Made by a program: the position numbers and the translations under genes. Below the pieces are notes generated by a model that saw only the letters and a list, made by a program, of their open reading frames with translations, did not search any database and had not been told where the DNA came from. Below, one piece after another: positions 1 to 10,904 of a DNA stretch of 64,000 nt. Position 1 is the stretch's first letter, and each line of letters starts with the position of its first letter. The DNA is from Cocos nucifera (taxonomy: Eukaryota > Streptophyta > Magnoliopsida > Arecales > Arecaceae): positions 124,001 to 188,000 of the forward strand of contig QRFJ01001933.1 of assembly GCA_006176705.1 (NCBI GenBank), given 5' to 3'.

Positions 1-1
1 T

Positions 2-1054
2 GGTTTCATCAAAAATGAGAAAGAACCATGTATTTTCAAAAAGGTCAATGGGAGCGCTATTGTCTTTCTTGTACCGTACATGGATGATATCCTCCTTGGG
101 AATGATATTCTCATGTTGACTACAGTTAAAATGTAGTTATCTAAAGAATTCTCCATGAAAGACCTAGGAGAAGCATCCTTAATTCTAGAAATTAAGGTCT
201 ATAGAGATAGACCGAATAGAATGCTAGGTCTTGTACAGAAGATGTACATAGAGGAAGTGCTAAAGAGGTTTAGCATGGAAAACTCCAAGAAGGGATTAGT
301 ACCCTTCAGACATAGCATTCATCTCTCCAAAAAACTGTATCCTAACACACCAAAGGAGATTGAACACATGAGCAAGATCCCTTATGCTTCAGCAATAGAG
401 AGCCTTATGTATGCCATGTTATGTACACGACCTGATATAGCCCATGCTGTGAGTGTCACGAGCAGATATCAGTCGAATCTAGGTGAAGAATACTGGACTT
501 CTATGAAATGTATCCTTAAGTACTTGAGAAGAACTAAGGATATGTTATTGGTTTTTGGTAATGGAGAACTCCAAGTCCAGGGGTATACAGACTTGAATTT
601 TATGTCCAATATAGATAATCGAAAGTTGACATCTGGGAGTCTGTTTGTGTGTAACGATAGAGTTGTCAATTGAAAGAGTTTCAAGTAGATAGTGATAGCA
701 GATTCCACCATGAAAGTAGAATACATCGCTGCATCAGAAGCTACGAAGGTGGCATTCTAGTATAAAAAATTCACCATAGAGATCAGAGTGATGCCATCGG
801 ATGCCATTTCTCTATATAGGGACAACAATGGTGCCATAGTCCTTGCTAAGGAGCCGAGGTCTCACCAAAAATTCAAGCACATCGAACGATGATATCACCT
901 AATGCGCGATTACCTTGAGAAAGATTACATCGAAGTCAAGAGAGTAGATTCTACAAATAATGTGGCAGACCCACTCACAAAGCTGTTGGACCAGCAGAAG
1001 ATTGAAGTCCACCTTGAGAAGATGGGACTTAGATTTGCAGCCAAATGGCTTTAG
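2..1054 (+). pseudogene. Copia pol fragment: RT C-terminal part and RNase H (P1)
   Basis: This is the C-terminal part of a Ty1-copia polyprotein, which copies element RNA into DNA inside virus-like particles. The RT active-site motif YMDD is intact at 77-88, followed by the family motif KDLGEASLIL and then RNase H (YTDLNF, ADSTMKVEYIAASEAT, NNGAIVLA, KFKHIER). One frame holds throughout, but it is interrupted by TAG at 134, TGA at 671, TAG near 758 and TGA in the KHIER segment; the first three replace codons that are tryptophan in relatives, consistent with G-to-A change. The natural stop is TAG at 1052-1054. No function is expected. Confidence 0.88.
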
Positions 1055-1068
1055 GTCAAGTGGGAGTT
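1055..1068 (+). other. Polypurine tract of P1
   Basis: GTCAAGTGGGAGTT lies directly before the LTR start. It is the position and composition of the plus-strand primer, and the same motif precedes the LTRs of P2 and P3. Confidence 0.7.
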
Positions 1069-3355
1069 TGTTAGATATGTGTGCCATAGAAGCCAGATTG
1101 GCTGATACTTATAATACACTTCTAAGGGCAAAATTATAATTTTGACTATAAATAATAAAATTAATTATTTTCTATCATAGTGTGTATTTGAAAGTATCTG
1201 TGATACATCCCTTGAGTTAATGGTAATGATAGTTCATATTTTCAAGAGTTGAAAATTTAAGAGATGAATTTTCATTATTAACTCATAAAATGCTTTCGAT
1301 CGTAGGATCATCATGAGGATGGTGATTGATCTGGAAGGTTGGTGTACGATTGCTTCATTAGGATAGATGAGTCTTGAGTCTATGGTGTAGAGACATCGGA
1401 GTGAGAGTACAGGTACTCATTAGAGAACGAGGGCACTAAGCATGACCACCCCAAGCAGTCATTAGAAAGTCTATCTTCTCATCAATGACTGGCTCAAAGC
1501 TGCAGTGGTGTGTCCGGTTCTTTGATCTGAGGTGCATCGATAGTTCACCTTAAAGGTGTTATAGTTTGACTACACCATAACTCATTCTCCTAGCCATTCG
1601 GAATCCTGAGGTATATGTTGGCTATAGCATGTTCATTGTAGGAATTGAATTGCACCAATAGGAGATTTATCTACCTCAGTAGATGAGGAGCAGCCCTATG
1701 ATGATCATGAGGATCAAGTCCATAAGCCCATGGCCTTGGTAGAGTGAAATAATACAAAGAGTTTCTATTAGGATTTTCACATTGGACTCAAATCAAATGA
1801 TTAATTCATGTGATGGATATTAGGGTTTGACGAGATCACCTTAACCCTAATCCGATCGAGGCTCAAGATAGAGGAACTTAATCACACAAGTAACTACACC
1901 GAGGGGTTTGCTTTCAGCTCTGATGGATTGCTACCATATGCTGCTAGGTGTCACTGGTGGATTTTGGGAGCAATTAGAATGATTTGGATGATCGATCATA
2001 CTAGTTGTTTGAATTAGAAAAGTTCTGATCTATCGAAAGGTATTTCGATGATGTCGATGATAGAGATCACGACATATCCCATTATCATACGAAACTGAAC
2101 CTAACTGGATAATACAAACAAGGGTTTGGGTCTAGATATCATCAATTAGACTAACCCAATTCAATTGATTTGAATAAGATTCAATTAGGTTTAAGGAAAT
2201 CATGCTAGCACACGATTGAGCCTAATGTTCTCCTTTAACAATTATTAAAACTTATCTCGACTGAGCCAAATATAATTAGACTTACTCAAAAACCTTTATT
2301 TGGTCTGACTGGAGCTTGTCCAGGTCAGAAAAGGGTTGTCTGAATTTATGAGATAAATTTGAGATAATACCTGCCATTTTTCGTCACCTGCTAAATCTTG
2401 TCTTTGGACTTTGGTCAAATATTGATCTTTGACATTTAGACATCTGCCCATATGTCATGCACCCATAAGAGAGAACTTTGACCCTTATCCCCTTGCTAAA
2501 AAGTAGACAGACAAAGGTTGCATGCCTTGGGAGGCGTGCACCCCATGTGGATAAGGATTAGAGTCCCATATAGACGGGACTCCAATTGCTTCAGGGAATC
2601 AACCTAGATGGTGCCAAGGAGTCCTATTTGACCAATCTTGGTGCCATCTAAAGAGAGTTTTGAGGGACTCTAATTTCATTAGATGAGATGATGTCATCCT
2701 ATCAATTAGATTTAGATCTGATTGCATAAAATGCCATGATTGGTTGGGATGATGTGGCATTGCGTGGCGCAGTAAGGTCTATAAAAACCTTGTTTGTGCC
2801 TAGATTAAGAGAGCTTCTACCTTAGCCTACACCACATAGCCCCTCTCCCTCTTTCTCCATGCCACCCACTGGTCCTTTCTCTCCTCTCCATGCCCAAGAG
2901 GATTTGGGCATGAGTTAGGTGCGATCCAAGCAAGTGAAAGGCAACAGGAAAGGAAGAAGACAGCACTGCTGTAAGAGACAATAACTGATCTTCAAAAGTT
3001 ATTTTGAAGATCTTCAAGATCAATTCCAGATCTAATATTTGGAGGATAGATTGAGAAGGAGAAGATCTCCAGATCCTGTCCAAGTGGATACCAATAGAGT
3101 CCAGGCATTTGCGTAGCTACATCCAAAACCTCAGACAAACATCGGGATCATCACAGGATAATAGGATTACCCATAACAAAGGTATAATTAAATTAGATTT
3201 AATTTTATTTTATTTTATTTTTATCAGATCAATAAGATCATATATGAAGAATCTCATATCTGATTAGGATCTTAGAGAAAAATTTTTAAAATATTCCTCT
3301 TGATTCAATCAGATCTGAACGAATTTGACTCAGAAAAACATGATTTTTTCCTTCA
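1069..3355 (+). repeat. 3' LTR of P1 (about 2287 bp)
   Basis: The LTR starts TGTTAGATATGTG and ends in CTTCA. Homologous LTRs occur on the - strand at 14984-17267, 23083-25363 and 36482-38773, and in a diverged form at 41160-43450 and 49248-51511. It contains no gene. A TATA box is visible near its 3' third, followed by a transcribed leader, so U3 is very long (about 1.7 kb). Confidence 0.88.
2780..2787 (+). promoter_or_regulatory. TATA box in the P1 LTR
   Basis: TATAAAAA follows a GC-richer stretch. It is the only good TATA box in the LTR and is placed as expected for the U3/R border; transcripts would start roughly 30 bp downstream. The corresponding TATA-like site is visible in P2 and P3. 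Confidence 0.5.
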
Positions 3356-3863
3356 TCATCTTGTGCATTAAAGCTTCAAATTTGCTCTTCAAAGGAGTTT
3401 GTTTTTAGTTTTAAAATTTTGCAATTTTGAAATCATTATTTTTCAAGTTTCAAAGGACTGAAACTTAGGGGATAGGCTCATCCAAGCCCTGAATTGTATT
3501 TGTACAAGCCTAGGAGTGGCTTAGGATTTGGTTTTGATTGGTTAGCCTGCAAAATTAGCTGAGTTTTGATTGTGAGCCCTATAAAAACAATCTTACTATA
3601 ATGATGGAGATTATAGTGAAATTCTCAAGTAGAGTGCTTGAGGAGTGGACGTAGGTGTTGGATTTGATATCGAACTACTATAAAAACTTAGTGGCTTTGT
3701 GTGTGTGATTATTTTCTTTAGTTGCTATTATTTTCTGCATATTTAAATCACTGTATTTCCAGCATATCAATATTCAAATTCTGCATAAATACTTAGTAAT
3801 CCAAAAAGCTTTTGAAAAACTCAATTCACCCCCTCCCCTCTTGGGTTGTTCTTCTAGATAACA
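3356..3863 (+). repeat. 5' LTR remnant of element A (3' 508 bp)
   Basis: It aligns without gaps to 29816-30323 of the 3' LTR (508 bp each); I count roughly 65 mismatches by eye. It ends in AACA just before the primer site. The first five bases, TCATC, are the target copy left by P1, and the 5' two thirds of this LTR must lie left of the window. Confidence 0.88.
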
Positions 3864-3865
3864 AG

Positions 3866-3880
3866 TGGTATCAGAGCAGG
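3866..3880 (+). other. Primer binding site of element A (tRNA-Met type)
   Basis: TGGTATCAGAGCAGG begins two bases after the LTR end. TGGTATCAGAGC is the usual complement to the 3' end of initiator tRNA-Met in plant copia elements. Confidence 0.85.
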
Positions 3881-3928
3881 TGCTCTCATATTCTTTGTTG
3901 TTCATTTGATTTAGAGTAATTGATCAAA

Positions 3929-5539
3929 ATGACAATCCAATTGAATGTCTCCCTAATGGAAGGGCAGTCCACAAATAGGCCTCCTTTGTTTAATGGTTCT
4001 AACTACACATATTAGAAGGCACGCATGCGTATATTCATTCAAGCACTTGATTATGACCTATGGAGTGTCATAATCAATGGAGCACACACACTCACAATTA
4101 GCATTGAGGGTAACATAATCCCTAAACCTGAAAGAGAATGGGATGAAAATGATAAGAAGTTGGCTCAATTGAACGCTAAAGCAATGAATGTGCTTTATTG
4201 CTCACTTGATGCTAATAAATTCAATCAAATTTCTACTTGTATTTCACCAAAAAAAATATGGGATAGACATGAGGTTACCCATGAGGGTACTAATCAAGTA
4301 AAAAAATCTAAAATAAATATGTTAGTGCATAAGTATGAACTTTTCAAAATGGAATCAACTGAAAGCATTACCAAAATATTTATTCAATTTACTGATATTA
4401 TAAATGGACTTAAACGCTTAGGAAAATTATACACTAACAGTGAATTTGTGAGAAAAATCCTTAGGTCTCTTTCTCGAGCTTGGAAGGCAAAGGTGATGGC
4501 TATACAAGAAGCTAAGGACCTCAACACCTTGCCCCATGAAGAGTTTCTTGGTTCTCTCAGGACACATGAGTTTACCATGAAGCAAAATATGGAGGATGAA
4601 GTCAAGAAAAAGAAAACTATGACCCTCAAGTCGATAGCAAAGGAAGAAGATGAAGAAAGTGAAAATTTTGAGGAAGGAGATGATGATGAAGAAATGGCTC
4701 TCATAACCAAAAAAATTAGAAGATTTATAAGAAAGAAAAGATCAAACTTCAAGAGATGACCCTTCTCCAAAGGTGAAGCTAGTAAGGATCGAGAGAAAGA
4801 CAAAGATAAGGAGCAGCCTACATGTTTTGAATGCAAGAAATTGGATCATTTCAAGGTAGATTGCCCTTTATTGAAGAAGTCCTCTAAGAAAGTAAAGAAG
4901 AAAGCAATGATGGCAACATGGAGTGATAGTGAAGATTCAAGTTCAGATGAAGAGGGACAAGAAATAGTTAATTTTTGTCTCATGGCTTAAGAGGATGAGG
5001 TAACTTTTGATACTCAACCTGAATTTTCATTTGATGAATTGTAAGAAGCATTTTATGAATTGTATGATGATCTTAAAATGTTAATCCTAAAAAATAAATA
5101 TCTAAAATCAATCAATCAAAATCTAATCAAGAAAAAAGAAAAAATATTGAGAGAAAAAGAGCTTATTTCTGCAGAAAATCAGAACCTAAAGAAAGAATTT
5201 GAAAAATATAAATCCATAGTTGATAAGTTTACATTATGTTCTGAAAAACTGCAGTTATTACTTAATAATCAAAAAGCTGTCTTTAACAAAGTAGGAATTG
5301 GCTTTAGAACTCAAAAGAAATAAAAATTTCTAAAGAACTTCTTTGTAAATGATACATCTTCGACTTCACAAAAATCAATCTATTTTTGCTGTGGAAAAAT
5401 GGGACATAAATCCTATGTTCGCAATTTCAGAAAAATAAAGAATAGTCCAAATGTTAAGAAAGTATGGGTTCCCAAAGGAACCATGGTCACTAACCCTAAA
5501 GAACCTAAGATGACTTGGGTACCTAAAACCCCCACTTGA
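3929..5539 (+). pseudogene. gag: Sirevirus gag (element A)
   Basis: This is the capsid/nucleocapsid precursor. The frame opens at ATG 3929 (MTIQLNVSLMEGQ) and stays in one register to 5539 despite stops at about 4013 (Trp to TAG), 4757, 4988, 5042 and 5321. Residues about 30-230 are the copia capsid domain; a basic/acidic linker follows, then a CCHC knuckle CFECKKLDHFKVDC at 4823-4864. Next comes a long Lys/Glu-rich coiled coil (about 5075-5290), then a decayed second knuckle (CCGKMGH, last Cys lost) near 5385-5420 and two copies of a TWVPK/VWVPKG motif. Coiled coil plus extra knuckle is typical of Sireviruses. Confidence 0.85.
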
Positions 5540-5555
5540 TTTTTGATTGCAGGTG

Positions 5556-5699
5556 TGTCTTGCAGCCGATAGAAAGAAAGAGAAATGGTATCTAGACAGT
5601 GGCTGCTCAAGATACATGATAGGTGAGAAGGAGCATTTTATTACTCTTGAGACTAAGGAAGGAGAAATTGTGACCTTTGGTGATAATGGCAAAGGACAC
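5556..5699 (+). pseudogene. pol: Protease start of element A pol, cut by element D
   Basis: In a different frame from gag, the sequence encodes an aspartic protease start with WYLDSGCSRYMIG; the catalytic Asp-Ser-Gly is at 5595-5603. The frame runs to FGDNGKGH and stops at the D insertion. It resumes at 12733 in register with the integrase part, which confirms the insertion point. A one-base frame change relative to gag lies between about 5540 and 5556; it may be decay or an original frameshift site. Confidence 0.83.
5695..5699 (+). repeat. Target site copy left of D (GACAC)
   Basis: GACAC immediately precedes the D 5' LTR. GAAAC at 12728-12732 follows the 3' LTR, so the duplication carries one substitution. 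Confidence 0.75.
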
Positions 5700-7520
5700 T
5701 GATAAACATATAAAATATATGTATAAAAGTATTAATTTATTAAATTAATTTATCTTTATTCTTAAGAATTGATATTTTTATTTTATCTTTTATATAAATA
5801 AAGATCATGGATAAAAAGAGCTTGATTTATGGGTCGCAATGAAATAAATTTGAAATGAATTGGACTTAAAATGGGCCCAGAATGGAGTTTTGAAGGAAAA
5901 ATAAAGAAAAAATAGAAAAAAATATAAAAAGCCCAAAAATTTGGCCCATCAGGCTCGCCGGTGCACGGTAGACCGACTAGCCAGTCCATGGTTCCTATCG
6001 CAAACCAACCAGCTTAGCAGGAGGATCCAATCAGCAGCAACCACGTGGCAGACCAAAACCCTTAAAGAATTTTTAGGAAAATGTCACAGTTCATAGGGGC
6101 ATATATGTCATTTCGTATCGACATGGCACGCAGCGATTGACGGAGGTCTTTTGTGTGCCTGATCCATGCGGTCTATAGCGACAGGAGATGCGTGATTGGA
6201 CGGTCCTTGTTCCTTTTGGTGGAGGTCCAACAACTAGCATCAAATCCTGCTTTGATTCGAATGATACCCTACCGATATTGCGCAATCGGACGGCCAGGAA
6301 GTGAGTTGATCAAGATCTAATGGCTAGAATTCATCTCCGACTTGATTAAGGAAGATCCAACGCCACTCAATGGTGTAAATTCAATCTTAAGCTCGACCTA
6401 ACAGCTGAAAATTAATTTGAGCCCTATTTAAGCTACAGAAGTCTGATTTTTGTCAAATTTGGACCATTAAGACCCGATCTGATGACAAAAAACTATTCCA
6501 TGGAGCAAAATCCAATCTAGATTTGATTTTTTTAGTTTTTCTCTGATTTTAATCTAATTTCTCTCCTTTTCTCTCTATAAAAACCTCCCTAAAGCCAAAC
6601 CAATGAGATATAACCCTCCCCCTTGGGGGAATAAGTCTTCTAAGCCCTTCCAAACCCCTCTAAAGCTCTTCAAAGCCTCTCTTTCGTCACCTAAACATCT
6701 AGTAAGCTCTCTTTCTCTAATTTTCTCACTTAAGCTCTTCTTTCCTCCTTTCTTCTTTCTTTCTTCAACAGACTACCAAAGCCTACATCTTCACCAAAGT
6801 TCCTCTCTACATCGGATTCTTGCAACTAGCTGCAGCTCGGGTTCTTCAGCAAGATTTCAGGATGAAGATTTCAGTAAGAAGCTCTCCGATGTCTGACTGA
6901 TCCTCTCTTTCTCAGAAGATCATTATGATCTTATTTTGACGGTATTTTCTATTTTTCATCTTTTGTATTTCTTTTTAATTTGTAATAAAGACTATTTTAG
7001 TTATAATATTTTTATGTCTTTATTTTCTTACAATTAATTTGGAATAGTTTATTACTCTTGGGATAAGCCGTGATCTACAGATACAGTTCATACTCTTGGA
7101 ATAAATTATATTTAGGTTAATTTTTTTTATATCTAAATTAATTTAGTCTAGCCTATAACTTTAAGGAATAGGCTGTGATCCAAGGATACGGGCCGTACTC
7201 TTTAAGATAAGTTATATCTTTATTGATTAGATATCAATTAAAGCATATTAAAAAGAATACGAACTATCAAATAAATGACCAATTGAGATCCTAAGAATTC
7301 ATCTCCATACCTGCAACTTCTCTTTAATTAATTTGCTATTTAATTTGCTTTCTTAATTAATTTAAGTAGCCTTTTTAATTAATCAACTTTTAATTAATCC
7401 TAAGCACATTTAATTTATAATTTAAATGCAATAAACATGATTTCTATGGATTTGACCCTGATTCATCCTATCTATATAGTTCGAGTTAGGTTTATTTTTG
7501 ACTGCCCACGATAGTAATCA
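5700..7520 (+). repeat. 5' LTR of D
   Basis: The LTR starts TGATAAACATATAAAATAT and ends AGTAATCA. It is nearly collinear with 10905-12727. A long pyrimidine-rich stretch (about 6610-6800) follows the TATA box and would lie in the transcribed leader. No gene is seen; the short open frame at 6603-6896 is this pyrimidine-rich leader read as protein. Confidence 0.88.
6576..6583 (+). promoter_or_regulatory. TATA box in D 5' LTR
   Basis: TATAAAAA follows CTCTC. The same box is conserved in the 3' LTR at 11777-11784. Confidence 0.55.
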
Positions 7521-7525
7521 AATTT

Positions 7526-7544
7526 TGGCACTATTGCTGAAGAT
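7526..7544 (+). other. Primer binding site of D (tRNA-Asp type, decayed)
   Basis: TGGCACTATTGCTGAAGAT starts five bases after the 5' LTR. It matches the tRNA-Asp complement TGGCGCCGTTGCCGGGGAT apart from changes almost all of the C/T or G/A kind. Confidence 0.65.
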
Positions 7545-8432
7545 CATGATTTAGTTACTTTAAATAATTAAAAAAAATAATTAAAAAAAATTAAAAATTT
7601 AAAAAAATATATAAATAAATTTAAAATTTTAAAAAATTAAAATTAATATATATATATATATATATATATTTCATTGACACCTCATAAACTTTTTAAGGTT
7701 TAGAGACTTAATCACAAAACCTAATAAGTGAAATTAAATAATTTAAATTTGATTGTTATAATTTACTTGGACATCTTGACTTTTTGCATCTCATCTTCAT
7801 AAGATACTTTAAGGGCACTAAACCTAATTAAATAAGATAAGATGGGGATTTGATCATCCTTCCTTAGCCTAAAAACCACAAACTTACATATTGCGTTATC
7901 CCAAACTCTAATTCTTAAAATCAATTAGACGTTGGCCCCTAAGAACATCCGAGCTTATTAGGATAAGAAATCCTAAAAGTTGGATCGGATTAGGATTAGT
8001 CAATTCAATTATTGTCTAAGGCAAGTGGTTCAGAGATCACATCCCGAAGGAAGGTGGTTACTTAATTAGTTCCGTTAGCTTACCTGGTCAAGCACAATTG
8101 GTATCTAAAGCAAGTAACGGGGGGACTCCCACCAATCTTACACTTACCTGACCAGTTGATTGGCTGATTCTTTACTTGGAGGGCTTGAAGGAGACCTTGG
8201 CAATTAGGAGCTGTCTAGATCTATGCTAACCCTTAGCTAGGATTGATTGCATAACTTGATTGCTAACCCACAAATATCAAATCTAATTAAACTCTTCGCA
8301 TCTAACTCTTAGTTTTAGTATCCTATAGGCCCTCAGCTTTAGAATCTCTTTCCTCTCTTTTTATTTTTTTAAAAAATTTAAAAAATTCTAAAAAAATTAA
8401 TATTTTTCTATGTCAGCTCTAAAGGTATAACT
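7545..8432 (+). other. Leader and decayed 5' gag region of D
   Basis: An A/T-only stretch with a (TA)n run lies at 7643-7668. About 760 bp without a readable frame follow, where an Athila-type gag N-terminus would be expected. I see no gene here. Confidence 0.5.
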
Positions 8433-9565
8433 GTGGGGCATTCACTTGGACATTATTCATCACTACCTAAAATCCAATCCTTAGATCCTGAAATTAAACA
8501 AATCCTTAGAGCTGACAAACCTAGAATTATGGCTGCATCCTTTCATCAATTAGAGGAATACTTTACCCCTTCTTCTTATACCTATGATCCCTATACACCC
8601 ATGTATGAACCTAATAGTGGTGGAATCTATGAGGTTGAAAACTATATAGATATCCATAATAAGGTAGGTAAGCTATCCCAGAAACTTGACTATCTATTGA
8701 ATATGAGACACTCTCCTACCTCATCCTTGCATGTATGTAACATATGTTTAAGTTTCAACCACCTGGTTAGTGAATGTCTAGCTGCATATCGATCTTAAGA
8801 AATTGTACAAGACAAGACTTACCCAACCCCAACTTAGACCAATTATTATAACCCTTACTCAAACACCTATAGTCTAGGTTGGAAAAAACTATTCAAATTT
8901 TTATGAGACATCATAACCAGCAACTATTTATGAACCCGGTTATCTGAAGAAAACTTATATGGCATACCAATATCAAAATGTTCAGCAACCCTCTTCAAGT
9001 GCCTATAGTTCAACATTTAAAGAGAATATTTTACACATGTTAGAAACTCATACTCAATCTATAGCCAAAAATAGAAACCCAACTTAGTCAGCTTACTACT
9101 ACACTCAATAGTTGGAAGGAGGAAGAATTATCTGGTTAGCCCATAAAGCAATATATAACTGAGAGCTTCAATGTGCATGAAATCCTAATAGAACAACCTA
9201 ATATACAAACTAAAAACTATTTTGAGGTGGATGTACCTAAAGATGAAATAAAGAAAGCTATCCCTAGAATTATTTCTCAAAACCCAGTGCATACACGTTT
9301 AGATCCTTTTGGGATAGACGATTTTAATATAGATGAGTGTGCTGAAAAAATGAATGCACTATTAGAGCCACCCAATTTTAGCACCACTATCCTAGGGGTT
9401 GAGAAATATGAAATAACATCGGCTCCAATAGCTTCTCCTCTAGAATCACCACCTCCTTCAGAACTGAATCCTTCCTTGGTCACATCTAGGTACGCATGTT
9501 CAAAACCAATTGACATCCTTCCAGTACCCATTACATCAGCTGCAACCCTTACCCCAATAATTTAA
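8433..9565 (+). pseudogene. Gag-like fragment of D with CCHC knuckle
   Basis: The open part 8433-8798 ends in a zinc knuckle CNICLSFNHLVSEC (CX2CX4HX4C). Just downstream the translation YYNPYSNTYSLGW matches the NPYSNTYNPGW motif typical of Athila/Tat gag C-termini. A second open part at 9173-9565 (130 aa, Pro/Ser-rich end) has no recognisable domain and could be the gag tail or unrelated captured sequence. Stops and shifts separate the two. Capsid and polymerase domains are absent. The family call rests mainly on the knuckle and the NPYSNTY motif. Confidence 0.6.
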
Positions 9566-10891
9566 TTTATGAGCATATTAGAAAAATAAATAGAAGAAAT
9601 TCTCAATAAATAAGGGTTTGTAAATGGGTTCATAAATTATTTTCTTAAAATTAGAAAAATAAAACTGACTAAAAATGGGATTGTGAGTCACTTTCTAAAG
9701 ATTGGCGAGAAATTACTAAAATTTATAAATAATGGGATCGCAAGCCATCTTCCTGAGATTGGCAATCCAGAACTATTAAAATTTATCAATCCATTTTTTG
9801 ATACTGGATAGGCAGAGTCGTCTAGTCTGGCTGAAGACCTTAAACTTAGCGCTTGTTGGAAGGCAACCCATCATTTTATTTTTTAGATTTTGAGTTTTTC
9901 AGTTTTATCTTTTTGTAGGAAACCAATAAAGATGATCGGCTTAAGTTGGGAGGAGCACATAAAAAATCCTATATGAACCTGATGGAATATTATGAACGAT
10001 CTACAAAATAATAAATCAGGTGGTACCCCTCCTTGATAATTTTTTTTTTCTCTTGTTTCATTGAGGACAATGGAAATTAAGTTGGGGGGAGGATAACTAA
10101 TTTTTAAAATTTATGAGTCCTCAAGTATGATTTGAAATAATTAGCTTTATATACCAAAACTTTATTTTGATTAAAAGTTAATTAGGCATCCTAATTAATG
10201 AATGATTAACGGTCTAGATAATTTTAGAGATACTGAGGAATAAAGTACTAAGAAAACTCAATAAATGGAAGGGTTTAGATCAGACCAAATTTTAAGAGTG
10301 ATTCTAGAATCCTCTTCTTATTGATCTTAATGAAGAATCTACTTCATGAAAGTTGGATGGAAAGATCAAACGATGCAAAAGTATCCCTTCAAATTTATTT
10401 ATTAAAAAAAAAATAAACACTAGTTTTTCACTGAGTAACCAGGCCTCTTCGCCTATGTAAGCATTATGGTTCGTTTAAAAAAGATAGGCAGTATGAATTA
10501 AAAAGAGGTTTAGCATTGTGTCATTGAGTAACCGGCCCTCTTCGCCTAAGTAAGCGTTGTGGTTCGCATCAAAAGATGGGGATGCAAAAATCTAAAAAAA
10601 AAAGTGGATAATAAGGAGACTAAATTGCAAGAATGATAATAAATCTTGCTCATATCAAGTTAGAAAATTTAGAGAGTAAAGTGAAAAGTTGGTGAAAGAA
10701 AAGCTCTAAAAATTTTGATGGCTAAGACTCAACCATTAACTGGGTCGAATTGGTAATCCGACGATGTACCTCTTTAATGGTCTGGCCAAGTATCAGCTAC
10801 CGTTAAGAGTGTCTAAACTTAACTTTTAATTCAAGGTTAAGTCGGTATATATTGCTAATCTATCTACTTTACTCGAGGACAAGCAAAGTTC
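9566..10891 (+). other. Non-coding 3' part of D with internal repeats and a second G-rich tract
   Basis: This stretch has no reading frame of note. It holds the conserved AGGCAACCCA phrase near 9862, a first PPT-like tract AAGTTGGGGGGAGG at 10079-10092 after TTGAGGACAATGG, and two imperfect direct copies of about 60 bp starting near 10428 and 10521, about 93 bp apart (GAGTAACC..GGCC..CTCTTCGCCTA..GTAAGC). Such paired G-rich tracts flank the space where env-like frames sit in autonomous relatives. Confidence 0.6.
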
Positions 10892-10904
10892 AAGTTGGGG
10901 GGTG
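10892..10904 (+). other. Polypurine tract of D
   Basis: AAGTTGGGGGGTG lies directly before the 3' LTR start TGATAAAC. Confidence 0.8.

Larger units (their letters stand above)
1..3355 (+). mobile_element. P1: 3' end of a long-LTR Ty1-copia element
   Basis: The window opens inside the reverse transcriptase of a + strand Ty1-copia element. Decayed RT and RNase H are followed by a purine-rich tract and one LTR of about 2.29 kb that starts TGTTAGATA and ends CTTCA. The base after the LTR starts the sequence TCATC, then the remainder of the 5' LTR of element A (matched exactly in register by 29816-30323), so P1 was inserted into that LTR. Its own 5' half lies outside the window. It belongs to the same family as P2, P3 and P4 by pol sequence and LTR layout. 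Confidence 0.88.

Noticed and set aside
6603..6896. A small protein gene in the D LTR
   Set aside because: It is a pyrimidine-rich leader downstream of the TATA box; the related frame at 11744-12100 in the other LTR differs by shifts. It is a property of the LTR, not a coding sequence.
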